Below are positions 33,491 through 45,794 of a stretch of DNA of 64,000 nt, piece by piece. A program made the translations under genes and the position numbers. The stretch covers positions 53,752,910 to 53,816,909 of the forward strand of contig NC_080067.1 of NCBI RefSeq assembly GCF_949987535.1. Reading direction: 5' to 3'. The notes below the pieces were generated by a model. That model was given only the letters and a program-made list of their open reading frames with translations, made no database searches and was not told the origin of the DNA. Source of the stretch: Balaenoptera acutorostrata (Eukaryota; Chordata; Mammalia; Artiodactyla; Balaenopteridae). The first letter of the stretch is position 1. Each line of letters begins with the position of its first letter.

Positions 33491-35970
33491 ATTCAACTCT
33501 TAGATGACAAAAATAAATCTTTGGGAACATCCATCATGGTTAAAGCAAGCCACTTCCAAGGTCAACTATAGGGTCAGAAACAAAAAGCATGCCAAAGAGC
33601 CACATATGCAAAAGCATAGACATCAGCTCATCTGAAACAAATGGTCTACCTTGCAAAAGAAAAATTATTTAGTTGTTTGCATTTATGGTAATGTGCTGAT
33701 ATAGCTTGATTTGGGAACATAATGAAAATTGTGGGGGGATTTTGCCAGTTGGATGATATCTTCTCGTAGAAGGAAAAAAATAGCATCCAAACATTGACCC
33801 GTATTTTTGCCAAGATCTAGGTCAGGGAGTGAACTGCATACATCTTAGGCAATGCATATAATACAATTGACATTACAGACACACTTTGTCATTACTGAGG
33901 CAGTCCTTCTTTCAAAAGGATGTCTTTGCTAAATAAATGTGTCCTCATAACTGCCTTTGAGAAGTAGACGTGTGCTGATCCTCTAACACTCTACACCTTC
34001 TTTGAAGCCCTTAAATACCTCACTTCAAAAACATGTCCTATTTTAATTATATCATCCTGGTACATGAAAGATAAGGTGATTTCTCTACTTCCTGGATCAA
34101 AAGGAACGGCAGGATTAGACAGAAACAGCATATCAACTATCATATTCGCTGTCTCTAGACTACAACGCTTGAACATTTTACGTCCACGCTACAACCCTCC
34201 TTTCAGTGTCTATGAGGAAGTGTCTGCACTTTGTTTGACCCGACTGAACTTTGTCACACTGCCTTCTCACCACCCCTGCTGAAGCAAGCCACTAAATCTT
34301 ACCAACTATCTCTTTGTTGTCTCTTGTGCGTTCCCAGCCCCTCCTTCCAATCTTACCAAGCCAGTTAAGTTGCACTTTTCACCTTCTCTGTTGACATAAA
34401 ATGAAGTAACTGCATTTATTTGAGTATTGACTGCACATTTTGTCAACATCTCAAATTTTATAAGTCCACTAGATCGTGTTTCAAGGCAAAGTCCTAAGAT
34501 TTCATAGCTCATCTCTATTTGCTTGCTCAGAGCAGAGTAACGAAATGAAAAATTCAGAACTCTAGAGAAAGTTTGTTTAGTCTTGTCATCATATAACTGA
34601 ACTAAATTATTCAGCACCATATAAGTGTTTTAAAACATTCTATTAGAGAAAAGGAAGTTATTAGTTTGTTAAAATATACTTAAATTTGATAGGCATTTAA
34701 CCAATGGCTATGAGAGTATGTTGGAATGAAAATTATTAGAGGGCTGAATGCAACAGGAATTCAATGTGGTAGGAAAAGCAGATGTGGCTTCTGTAAGGAG
34801 ATACTTGCTAAATGAAAATGCTGAGATGAGGAGGCCTGGCTTCCAAGTTCAGTGTAGCAGAAAACAGGGTCAGTCTCCTATTTTCCACCCATCGGATAGA
34901 AGACAGTTGTACATCCTGCCCAGAGCCATAATCACCCGAGTTTTTAAAAATATTTTATGGAATACACTATTTACCCCTGTTAATATAAAATACTGGACTT
35001 GAGGTCATTTACATCTGAGTGTCTGACTTTAGAATAAGATCCCTTACGGTTGAAATTGAAGCTGCCGGTGGATATTGTTAGTTCCTTAACTAACCTCTCA
35101 AGGTTTACACAGAATTCCCTTCTGGTGACTCGACCCATTCCCAGGTGAGGAAATGTTATTTGATATTAATATGGAAACATACTGTTGAGTATACACATGG
35201 GTATAACACAGAAACTTTGAATTTTACTTGAGAAACCTAAACAGTTTTTTTAAAATTAGAGATGCACCTTATTAGAAACGATTTTGTGGAAAAAAGACAT
35301 TACTTTCTAATGATTCCAAAAGTACTTAAGTCAGTCAGGCAGGCAGCCCAGAAATTATACCATATGTTACATTCAGTTGCTGAGTTAGAGTAAGATTAGA
35401 ATTTACCTATAATACTTCTGTGTTGTAATTGAAAAGAAGGAGAATCATACGGAATAAAAACTAGGTGTAAAAGTTAAACCCTAACTAGTAAACAAAGCAT
35501 CTACCTACATATATAGGTAGTATCTGGAGCTTAGAGCAGGGGCCAAAAAACAGATGTCCTAAGGGCCCAGGCAGGTTAGGGCAGTGACTGACACTGGCTT
35601 CATGGGAACTGTGGGAAAGTGAGAGTCTGACTGTTGCCTGGCCACAGTGTGTGCCCAGTGTGGTCAGCATGTTTCAATGCTTCAAGTCTAGCCAGAATCT
35701 AGACTCTTTATGTAAGATGTCCCAATTATTGAACATTGACTATGAACTCAATACTATTGATACAAAACAAAATATTTCTATGACTTCATGTTTGCGACCT
35801 TTGATAGAAGTTTCAGTGGGGCATTCTATGGACTTTAGATACAGATCTGGTTACAAATAATGAATGCTGCCCTTCAGAAAATAACCATGAGAGGGAACTA
35901 CCTAATGAAAGAATCACTTAAGCTGATAAATTCAAAACCACCTTAGACCGAGGTTTCCATCCTTGCCCTC
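33491..35970. other. Unique AT-rich noncoding DNA
   Basis: No gene and no named repeat in 2.5 kb. Frames up to 104 codons (34306-34620, minus) have no motif. Confidence 0.5.
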
Positions 35971-35979
35971 ATCCCAAAA

Positions 35980-36130
35980 TATCAACAAGCACCAGTGGTG
36001 TGCCAAGTGCCAAGTTCTTCACTGGAATCTGAAGACATGGCGACAAAGAAGAAAGACTCAATAATGTCTTTCAAGCAGTTGACAGTCCAATGGATGAACT
36101 CGCTTACAATACTAGAATTCACTGAGTGAT
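35980..36130 (-). mobile_element. L2/L3-like 3' segment, decayed
   Basis: The plus strand has 'accagtggtgtgccaagtgc', 'caagttcttcactggaatct', 'gaagacatggcgacaaagaa' and 'cagttgacagtccaatggat', matching the reverse LINE 3' pattern (gtgccaggcactg... gggatacaatggtgaacaag... cttacagtctagtgg). Confidence 0.5.
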
Positions 36131-36890
36131 TTTCTGTCTTAGAGAACTTCAGGATACAAAGAAAATCTTTCCATTTCTTACTTTCTTCCATGCTTGCTTA
36201 TACGTTACATTCATTACCAGAGAGCTAGGAAAATTGTCTGTTTCTCTCAGTGTTTTATCCATCCTCTTAGGAAGAACTCTGGTAGGGTTCTGGTAGAGAC
36301 TTGAATTTAACACAATCTGAAGGAATGAGTCATTCTACAAGTGGACTCATTTTAATCTTCCTCAATGTCTTTTCACATACACTTCTAGTTTCCTAACTAA
36401 TATCCTTTTTACCCCTCTTGCCTTAAGGAGAGCTGCAATGTACCCAACTAAAAAATGATGTTTCTGAGATTATGATGACCATGTGAAATTAAAATCTGGT
36501 TAATGCATATAAGCAGAAATGGTTGTGTGGAACTTCCAAAAATGGCTGTGTGGGCAGTTTGCCCTGTCCTACTTTTTTGCTCGTATCTTTAACCTAGATG
36601 TGATAGCTGTAGCTCTAGTAGCCATATTGTGTCTCTAAGAAAACTTTTGTGGATGGTCACCAACCAAGGATAAGGCAGAAAGATTGAAAGAACCTGAGTC
36701 ATTGATGACTTCATGGGATCACTGCACCAGCCCAGGACCACCTACCTCCATTGGGTAGCCATAAAGACTTTGAATGTAAGCAAATATGACTAATAAATGG
36801 TTTATTAATGATATGTTGCAACACACGGTATGTTCTATTTCATTATGATACGCTCAATTAGCAATGCATAGCTCAATGCAGTGTACAAAA
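36131..36890. other. Noncoding DNA
   Basis: Nothing recognisable. Confidence 0.5.
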
Positions 36891-36895
36891 TTGCA

Positions 36896-36945
36896 ATGAA
36901 CAAGGTTTTTTTTTTTTTTTTTTTTTTTTTTATGAACAAGGTTTT
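36896..36945 (-). mobile_element. Bare poly(A) retroinsertion with target duplication
   Basis: A pure T tract of 26 (36906-36931) is bounded by a perfect repeat of ATGAACAAGGTTTT (36896-36909 and 36932-36945). The second copy is followed by AA, so the pre-insertion site reads TTTT/AA, the preferred L1 endonuclease nick. The simplest reading is an L1-mediated insertion, on the minus strand, of about 22 A residues with no body. Confidence 0.75.
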
Positions 36946-37655
36946 AACACAGCATATACATCAATTTTTGCACATGTATCTGTTATGGTTTGCCTCTGAT
37001 GCCTTTTATCTCCAATTTTATTTTTAAAAAAACAAATACAAAACAGAATAAAAAACTTGTTCCTTTAGGATATTCCAGAATAAATAATCACAGGTTTCAA
37101 TATGTAAAATATGACAGTACTTATGTTTGAATACTTTCTATCCACGCTGCAGACTTCATACTATGCGTGTGGAGGGGGTATGGGGGAACCCTTCTAACAT
37201 GTTCAAATGCAATTCGAAACTTATACAGTGTCAATTAACTCAAGGTAATATCTCAAAATAACCTGGAATATTTTTACCTTCAAAACCATGTGGAAAGTGT
37301 GGACAAACACCTGTTTGGCTATGGGCAGGAGTGCACCATTTATGTATCCCTTTCTAGAGAACTCAGAGGATACCTTAAATCTGAGGAGCTCTTGGAGTTC
37401 CATTTAATTAAGCCATCCAACTTTTCTCTCTCCAGTTTATATTTGGCCTAACAAGACAGTTCTTGTCCATAGTGAAGCTGGATTTTGTAGCCTGCCCTGC
37501 CTTGCCCTAATATTCTTTTGTAAATAAATAGGTGACTAATAGGTGCTCTACTGCAATCTTTTAAAGAGAAAATTGAATTGAAAATTTTGAATTAGAATTC
37601 TGTAAAATTTTGAATACAGGGGAAACTGTTAAAGTGCAATTACTACTAACTCACT
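36946..37655. other. AT-rich noncoding DNA
   Basis: No gene or named repeat. Confidence 0.5.
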
Positions 37656-37659
37656 CCAT

Positions 37660-37960
37660 GATCATTTTGTATACCTTCTACATTCCAGACAATGAAAAAT
37701 GTAAAGCTCAGTAAGAAAATGTATGTACCCACAAGAATCAGAGATGCAGATGAACAAGCAAAAAATTACCAGACAGTATGACAAGGCCAGGATAGAAAGT
37801 ATTCACAAAGTTTTATGTGTGCCAGAAAAAGCAATATCTAAATCTATTTTGGAAGTCTTCTAAAAGAGGGGATGGGTAGGTGGAACATTTAAGGATGATT
37901 AGAAATCAGCTGAACAAAGAACAGTGAAAGGCATTGCAAGCAGAGGAAAAAATCTGCTTG
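37660..37960 (-). mobile_element. L2/L3-like fragment, decayed
   Basis: The plus strand has 'ccttctacattccagacaat', 'atgaacaagcaaaaaattac', 'gaacagtgaaaggcattgca' and similar words in the order of the reversed L2 3' UTR. Strongly diverged; boundaries approximate. Confidence 0.4.
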
Positions 37961-38635
37961 AAGATCACTTAACTAGTACTTGAAAACAACAGAATCACAC
38001 CTAGCACAAGCCTGTGACCAATTTAAAAAAAAGAAGGTAAGCACTTCCACAGTAGAACTCCTAGAAGAAAAAATCATTAAATATTTTCATAATTCTGTCT
38101 AAAAGACTAAAGTAAATAATGATCCTAACAAACCGATGATAATTGATTCCTATGACTGATTACATGAAGGTACACATTGACGTCTGAAATGGTTGAGTAA
38201 AAATGAATTGTCTTTCTTATTTCTATAAAACCTCAAGAAAAAAAAAATCCTTGATTTTGATTTTTTTCAAACTGCTAAAATAAATGAAATCCACAGAAAA
38301 GAAATTTCCTAATACCAAAATAAGTGACATTTCCATTTAAGTAATATCTTCCATTGTAGATAACATTTTACTGAATATAACATTACTGATATAATAAAAT
38401 TTTATCTCATCCTTTTACTTACATGCGTAGACCCTAAATTTATATTAGTACATATATCTATGCCTACATATATAAGTAATATAGCCAATGGTAGTACTCA
38501 AGTACCCATATATTTACAGCTGAAGTGTAGGTAAATTTTAGATAATGATGTTGGTTATGATGTCATCGCAAATATTACTACTTCTGCCTCTAACAGTACT
38601 ATTAAAGAAAATAATTACTACCCAACCATTCTTAT
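37961..38635. other. AT-rich noncoding DNA
   Basis: No gene or named repeat. It contains an A9 run near 38237 and TA-rich stretches. Confidence 0.5.
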
Positions 38636-38702
38636 CATTTTTCATGTTTATTATGTTCCAGGAATTATAATTATACAATCATATATGTATGATGTATATG
38701 TG

Positions 38703-38741
<39 letters not shown>

Positions 38742-38880
38742 TACATTTACCATCAAGGTAAAGATATTAATCCCATTTGCAATGAGACAAATAAGGCTTA
38801 CAAAGAGTAAGCAAATTGTCATTGGCCGCACGACTAATAAAGAGGGAAGGCCATCTAAACATACTTGTGGCTTCAAGTTC
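38636..38880 (-). mobile_element. MIR SINE in minus orientation, split by (CA)n
   Basis: The plus strand has 'gtttattatgttccaggaat', then after the microsatellite 'ttaatcccatttgcaatgag', 'acaaataaggcttacaaaga', 'gtaagcaaattgtcattggc' and 'taaagagggaaggccatcta', the reversed MIR. The microsatellite sits where the core meets the 3' part. Confidence 0.75.
38706..38740. repeat. (CA)n microsatellite
   Basis: Seventeen uninterrupted CA units, long enough to be polymorphic. Grown within the MIR. Confidence 0.95.
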
Positions 38881-38884
38881 CCAA

Positions 38885-39065
38885 CTTGAACTATGAACCA
38901 ATCGTGTGGTTTTGGACCTCTCTGAACCTTGGTTTCCTCATCTAAAAATTGAGAACAGACATCATACCTACCTAAGAGAGTGGCTTTGAATATGGAATCT
39001 AACATTGTATGTAAAAATACTTGTAAAATATACACAGCCATAAAAGTATTAACTATCATCCCCAT
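38885..39065 (+). mobile_element. MIR SINE, plus orientation
   Basis: It has 'gtgtggttttggacctctct', 'gaaccttggtttcctcatct', 'aaaaattgagaacagacatc' and 'atacctacctaagagagtgg', the MIR core. It abuts the preceding MIR head to head. The 128-codon minus frame over both is not a gene. Confidence 0.8.
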
Positions 39066-39069
39066 GAAA

Positions 39070-41390
39070 AGGTGATAAAAGGATTTATGTAATAAAACCT
39101 TGAAGACAGAATATATCTACAAAAATAACTTAGAGTAAATGATAATAGAAGGCAGGGGTAGTTCACTGCAAGTGTTTCTTATAGTTTTACAAGTGTCATA
39201 ACACACTGGAAGATGATAGAGACCTTAAAAACATCATTTATCTTAAGTCCCACTTAAGACTGATCTCAAAATACATAGGATGGACCACATAAATTGACCC
39301 TACTATAAAAAATTCAAAGGGCTTGCCAGATTCATCTTTTTTCATTTTAATCTTTTAAAAGCATGTTTAGATTACATTCATTTGATTTTAGTGAAGCTTT
39401 TCTCTAAAATAAATTGCCTATACATGCACACACTAACACATGTGGAATTCCTTTTCTGTAATCCTCAAAGAGGCTTTTGATTCTTCTTCTGATTCACCAA
39501 AAAAGACTCAGTGAGGAAGTGCGATGCGTACTGGGATTTGGATGGCTCCAGAGTCACTGCGTGCATTTACATAGAAACCAGATGGTTGTGGGAAATGTTT
39601 CTTTTTATTTAAAAAAAGCAATGGATGATTGAGGTGTTTCTATGGACTCTTATCCTCAAATGGATGAAAAGTGCATATTAAAGGTGAACTACAGGGAAAT
39701 GGCATCCAAATAATAATAATCAGGCAGCTCATCACAGTTTAGATCACATATCTAAGGGCAACTCCTTAGAAAGTAACATTTTAGTAGAATCTATGACATT
39801 GTTATGAAGGGTCTGAGGCTTCTATTAATCAGGGAAAGGAGAGGAAGAAGGAAAAAGGAAATCTTGGTCAAGAAACTTTTATGCCCCTTGCCCTTGAAAG
39901 ACTTAATTTTTTTTTCCTCTCTGAAAAAAGTAACCACAAGTTTATAAGATGGGATGTTTAAGGGACTTCACTTTTTAATCTCACAATATTAATTCCCTGA
40001 AGCTTTGAACTGACAGGCAGCCCAATGTAAATGAGCCAGAACAAGAGTCAGAGCCAGAATTTTTGTTGTACCATGACAAAAAATGTGTTATTAGTGCTCA
40101 GTGATTAATGAGCAGGCAAGAAGAAGGGCTCTAACAAGTATAAGATTGTCTTGGTACATGCTTATGCAATATCAGGGCACAACACAATCAACTTTACTAC
40201 ATTCTGATATATACACATACACATTTTGTGTATCTGTTATGAGAAGAAACATTTTATGTGAATTTTCATTCATATCCAAAAATGCTAAAAAAATTTTGAG
40301 TAGATACCCATACATTTGTGAAATGACACATACACACAGGAAACAATGCTTATTAATTGATGTATTTTTGGTTACCTATATTGTATTTAAATCGTCTTAA
40401 GCAATTCAGATTCAGTACCTACTGGTGAGTTCATTTCACTGGCAAAGCAAATTAACCAAATCTATGGTAACCCATGCATGCAATCACAGAGGATAAATTT
40501 AGTAAGAAATGCCATTGAAATTCAAACAACGAGAGGAGAAAAAAAAATTGGCATTAAGGGAAAAGAAAAACTTTTCTTAACAAAAGAAAAAGCATTCTGG
40601 AAAAAAATCTAATGTTCTAACCAAAGCATAGCATTCTATTTTATGAAATTTAAATTTACAATATTCTCTTTCTTTACGCCTGACCACCAAAAACATTCGG
40701 AAGAACATAAGGGCCTGTTCACAAATTATACATGTTTATGAAGCACAAATCTAACATCGACTGTTCATCAGGCTTGGTCGAAGCAGAAAAGAAGAAAGCC
40801 TGAAGAAAGTTAGGCAGGATGGGGAGGGGAAGCAGGGACAAGAGACACAAAGAGGTAATCCATCAACCACATCGACTGCACCTGTCAAAGCTGCAAACAG
40901 CTGGGATATGCTAAGCCAACAAGTAAAGCAGCCCTTATATTTTAGGAATTAAATAAAGTATAGGATAAATAACGGGACTGCGACATAGTAATTACCCACA
41001 ATAGACCTTAGGGAGAAAGGGGAACTTTCATTTGATCAGTTGCTTGGCTGAAATCCCTCCCCCAACTTGATCTCTTCTTATTTTAAAGGTTGGATTCCCC
41101 TAGATAAAGAGATCTAGTACCAGCCCCACTACCCAAAAACAATGAAAAGTAATTCACCTAATAAATAAAAGTTAAAGAACGTTATTTTCCCATACTACAG
41201 ATAGATACAAAATTTTACTTCGTTTATCTTGTTTGGTATTATAATGTATGTTAGAAATAATTGTTGCAGCTAAAAAAAACACAAAGTCAAAATAAAACAA
41301 ACAAATAAGCAAATAAACCATTTTTACTTGTACTGTTTGGGAAAAAGAAGTTCTACATAATGACTGTGGTTTCCCACGGCTTTTCTTTTC
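39070..41390. other. Unique AT-rich noncoding DNA
   Basis: No gene and no named repeat. About 39480-39570 is less AT-rich with two CpG words. The 99-codon frame at 40101-40400 has no motif. Confidence 0.5.
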
Positions 41391-41394
41391 TCTG

Positions 41395-41450
41395 TTTTTT
41401 CCCTCCCTCCCTTCCTTCCTTCCTTCCTTCCCTCATTCCTTTCTTCCTTG
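41395..41450. repeat. (CCTT)n simple repeat
   Basis: CCCT, CCTT and TTCC units in a pure pyrimidine run. Confidence 0.9.
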
Positions 41451-41905
41451 TTTTCTTTTTTGTTTTTAAAGCCTAAAAGCAAACCCAGTCAGTAGCAATT
41501 TAATTTACTCTTTTATACTCTCTAAACCTCACTTCTGAGTGGTTTTCTTTTTTAATAACACCTTCTTTAATAAAAAAAACTTCCTAGAAAGGAATGTGCA
41601 AATTGTTGCTGTCTCTTTCCTGCTTTCTCATAGGATTAAATATATAAAGAAGTAGTGTATTGGTTTTATTTAATCCTAATTTACCCAGTCAATTTGCATA
41701 ACTATTTTTAGTTCTCTTTTGGATTTTCCTCCTTGAGACACCAGTATATCATTGCTCTGGAATCAGTTCTGCTGCTCAAAGGGAAATTATACATGAAGAG
41801 GAAATACTATTAAGAATTCTATCTTTGTTGATGAACTAATTGGGTTAAAATTAACCAATAAGCAAAATAAGATAAAACAATTGACACAATTTGGTCATTT
41901 CATCT
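41451..41905. other. AT-rich noncoding DNA
   Basis: Nothing recognisable. Confidence 0.5.
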
Positions 41906-41910
41906 ATAAA

Positions 41911-42090
41911 AGTAGTTCTCAAAGTTGGAGACATCTAGGAAGCTTTAAAAAGTACTGATGCCTGGACCCCAACCCACACCCCCAAAGATTCTGATTTGAT
42001 TGATCAGAGTGGACCTTGGGGATCAGAAGCTCTTTAAACTTCCCAGGTGATTCCAATGTGCAGCCAGGAACCACAGATGGAGAACACTGG
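41911..42090 (+). mobile_element. MER5-like hAT-Charlie MITE
   Basis: The ends AGTAGTTCTCAAA and, in reverse complement, CCAGTGTTCTCCA are the MER5/Charlie terminal repeat. The interior has 'gattctgatttgattgatca' and 'aacttcccaggtgattccaa'. No clear 8-bp duplication survives. Confidence 0.75.
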
Positions 42091-42094
42091 TTGA

Positions 42095-42640
42095 TGACAA
42101 GGAAGAAGCCATTCACTGCAAGAGAGAAAGGGTTGAGGCCAGGAAGGATGCTGATTCTGTACAAATACACCGGGAAGAGAATCAAACATTTCCAACTCAT
42201 CTATGACTTTCAAAAATTGTTTGTTTAATTAAATGGGTGGGGTGTCAATGGAAGGAAATGATGGGAAAATAAATAATGATTAAGTATCCCTTGGAACCAG
42301 TGACCCTCTGAAGGTGGATTTTGAGGACAAAATGAGCCAACTAATGAAGAATATGCAGCTCTTCAACTAAGGCTGGTGAAGCCATCATCGGGGTCTACCT
42401 TTGAAATTTAGTTACATAACTAACCAAATTTATTTTGATGTTGAATTCTGCCTACCGCTGGATTGAACAAGGAGGCTGAAATTGGCCACGGGACAGGACC
42501 TCTCAAACATATCAGACAAGCCATGAGAACAAACGAGAGAAAACAGGCACCAAAGAAATTGTACTAGTAAGAAGCTCAGAATTATTTGCCAAGAGCCCAG
42601 CATTTGGGAAGGTGTAGACTAAACTTTACTTTGAATTGGG
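42095..42640. other. Noncoding DNA, unclassified
   Basis: No named repeat and no gene. It leads into the open frame at 42645. Confidence 0.45.
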
Positions 42641-42644
42641 AAAG

Positions 42645-42911
42645 ATGACATTTTCTGTATTCCCCCTGCTACTTTTCCTCATGGTAATCTTCCTCAGTCC
42701 TTTTTCTGAAACAGAATACAACTTTGTCCCCTCTTGTTGGCCCTCACTGCTCCTTCAGCATGCCAAAAACGGAGGTGAGCTCAGCATGGGCTTGAAGCTT
42801 GGGGAAGATATTTTTATAAAATGGGAAAAGTCTGTTCCAGTGAAAGCAGAGGAGACATTTGAATATTCTATGAGTAAATGTTCAGTAGAAGTACTTGAAT
42901 TCATCCAGTAA
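42645..42911 (+). CDS. Doubtful 88-codon open frame with a secretory-like N-terminus
   Basis: I do not recognise this frame. It starts at ATG 42645 with A at -3. The first 20 residues are MTFSVFPLLLFLMVIFLSPF, a hydrophobic stretch like a signal peptide, followed by SETEYNF. The remainder is short, has two cysteines (about residues 32 and 81) and several acidic and lysine residues, and no family motif. A splice-donor-like GTGAGC lies inside the frame at 42775-42780, so a real gene could use only the first part as an exon. No upstream promoter, conserved neighbour or downstream exon was found. In an AT-rich 64-kb window a frame of this length is expected by chance, so I treat it as probably not a gene. 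Confidence 0.12.
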   Translation: MTFSVFPLLLFLMVIFLSPFSETEYNFVPSCWPSLLLQHAKNGGELSMGLKLGEDIFIKWEKSVPVKAEETFEYSMSKCSVEVLEFIQ

Positions 42912-45435
42912 CAGAAGATAACTTCAGAACCTCACGGCTGATGTAACTGGAAATTTTTGAAGTACCTTAATTTTTGTTATGCTGTACTAGGATCCATTTT
43001 CATTATTTATGTTTCTTTGTTTTAATCCAAAGTAATGTGAAATGACTTGAAGAAGAGGGGTTTAATAATCAGTTTTACTGATAATTCATGCTGGCATTTG
43101 ATTCACTAGGGTAATATCGTATATTATATACATATGTATAATGAATTTATTTTAAAAAATAATCTATTTCTATTAAACTATGATTTCATATGACTTCAAT
43201 CCTTTTATAACAGGAGAAATTTAATTTTGGTGTCCTTATATATTATTTATTACTTAATAATATTTAGAGAAATAAGGCACTGGCAGAATTTATGCAAAAT
43301 AAGTTTCAGAGAATTTTCTATTTTTTAGCAGTTAGTCTTGTTAGAATTCAAAATGGCTTTCCTGAATTTGTCTTGGGCATTACTGTTTCTAATAATCATT
43401 TTATATAAAATAGTAATTGTAACCCTCTTTACCCTTTTCACAGAGATGTTAAAATTCCAATGAAATCACATACTGTTCTGTGTAAGTCACAGGAAGCCAT
43501 CTTTTCAAAAAATATGACAGAAAGACTTGTAATAACATTTCCTGAGTACAATCTAGGGAGCTTTCAGGGGGACCATATGAAGTCATAGAAGCAGAGCCGC
43601 CTATAAAAAGTGAGAAATATTAATAAATACAACATTTCTCTCTCATCAAATAAAAGCTCACCACAAAGAACTACCTCACAACCTAGAGAGAAAATATCTA
43701 ATATCTTAAGGCAATTCAATGAAAATGTAAAAAATTACACTGAGGGTGTAGGTTTATACTGAGGGTAAGGTTAGGTCTGGAGAAGCTCAATATAACTCAC
43801 TTATCAGTGTTTAAAGTAAAATACGTGTTTAATACGCATCAGTTGCTGACCATTTATCTTATGCTTTTAAAAGATTCTCCATTAAAACACTGTATTTCTT
43901 CCCTAAAAGTTTTGTGATAGGTTTCTAGCCATTTCCTTTTATTGCTACACAGAAGAGAATGTCTGGGCAGGTGATTTACTTAAATAGATGGCTGCTAAAT
44001 GAGAATGAACTTTGACTCATTTAAATTAACTCCAATATTTATTGTTGCAAGCTTGACAATGCTCTTGAAAATGATTAAGCATGACCTCTAGAATAAACGA
44101 ATTTAATAAAAAAGACTAAAAAGGGACACAACATTCTATTTAAGAGATACCACAATTATTTTGAAATCAGGAACCTGTAAAAGGTTTGACATACAGTACA
44201 ACAGAGTAAAATTTGATTAAAAAAAAAAAACTCCGTAACTTTAGATAGTTTTACCTAGAGAAATTCAATGCGAGATACTCTGAAAATGACTAGAATGACT
44301 ATCCCAAAGAGAACAAAGTAGTTGAGTCTTATTTGTAAATTTTAGTGAAAGAGGAGGTGATTTTGTCTTCACATATGATTGCTTCCATGTACAAGATTTA
44401 TCATCTATAGGGAAAAAATACACATGTAGAACCATTGTTTAATTAGGAATTATTTTAGCCTATAAATTAAATTATACGCCTAAGGGTAGCATAGGGGGAG
44501 ATACAAAATTCCACCACTGTTCATGTCTAATCTCTGATACAATATATAAATTTTTCTTAAGCAAGAAGGAAATTCAGTAAGAAAAATAACTTCGATTTCC
44601 TTGCTATTGAAGGACATTTCTCTACTGGTACTTCTAATGCCTCTTTGTGATTCACAACAGAATTATACCTCTCAGACCGATGGCTCAAAAGCTTAAGCTT
44701 GGAGGGGATTTCCATTTATTTATCCATTCCACACACACATGTATCCTTTTGCTAGTTTCAAGAACACATTTACTGATATTAATATTAACCTCCATCTTTT
44801 TAGCTCAAAATGTCACTATCACAAGAAAAAAAAATTGATGGCGCTGATATAAATCCCTAAGGGGGTCATGGTTGCCTGGAATGATTTCTTGTTGCTATAT
44901 CTGTGTGTGCCTTGTCTTGTAACTAGGAATGCACACTCTCTGTGGACAAAATCCCTGTCTTCTAAATGCCCCCCACTCTGAAGTCCTAGTCAAAACTATG
45001 TACTCAGAAGGTGCCCGTGATGTGCTCTTGGAAGAGAATCCTTATAAGAGAGCATTGTTAAAACAGGACCCTGCCCCTTGCTTGACCTCCAGCTTTCTAC
45101 AAGAATGGATGTGAAAAGATGTAGCTGTGTGTCCAAGTGTATTTTTCACATGGTGACTAATGCTTAATAGGACCTCTACTCAGCCATTACAGGAAAATAA
45201 AGATGATATCAGCGGCCAACCCTGCATGACAGCCTATCTGTCCTTTGTGACTATTTTCAATACTGTTTACCAAAGGAAGACAGGTTTTCAGAAACCCATT
45301 CCCTTTGTTAAGAATGCAAGAGAATTCACAGAAGCTGTATATTCGCAAAATGCCTATGTTTAAAACAGAGAGTTTATTTGGCAGCAGTGGCATCAGAGGG
45401 TGTCAGTGCTCGGCCACACGGAACAACCTGAGCAT
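42912..45435. other. Unique AT-rich noncoding DNA
   Basis: No gene and no named repeat over 2.5 kb. An A-run of 12 lies near 44219-44230. Frames at 44647-45393 on both strands lack motifs. Confidence 0.5.
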
Positions 45436-45439
45436 CTTC

Positions 45440-45790
45440 AAGGTGCCGCATATTCTCTCCTCATCCAGGGCTCGTCAACAAGCTGTTCCAACTGCCCTTC
45501 CCACTTCCTACCACCCCACCCCCAACCCCTCCAACTTCTACTCAGTCTTCAGGCACCAGCTGAAATTTCATTTCCTCCAAGAAGTTCCCCAGATGCCTAA
45601 GAAAGGAAGCTCCATCCCACAGCCCCTCCTCCTCACGCAGTGTAGTAATTATCACCCGGTGCCATAACTGCCTGTTGGCTTGTAGGTCTCCTCGCCCTAG
45701 ACTGTCAACTCCAGAGAGCTGGGCTGTTTTGATCCACACCCACTGGGCCCCAAGTGCCTGGGATGGCAGGCACTTCATAGAGAACTACTG
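45440..45790 (+). mobile_element. L2 3' end
   Basis: It has 'tcaggcaccagctgaaattt', 'catttcctccaagaagttcc', 'ccctagactgtcaactccag', 'agagctgggctgttttgatc' and 'cccaagtgcctgggatggca', which is the L2 3' UTR in order and one of the better-preserved copies here. The 120-codon plus frame at 45305-45667 and the minus frame at 45542-45778 run through it. Confidence 0.85.
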
Positions 45791-45794
45791 AATT

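Noticed and set aside
38679..39065. 128-codon minus-strand frame with a run of alternating V and C
   Set aside because: It is the translation of two MIRs and a (CA)n tract.
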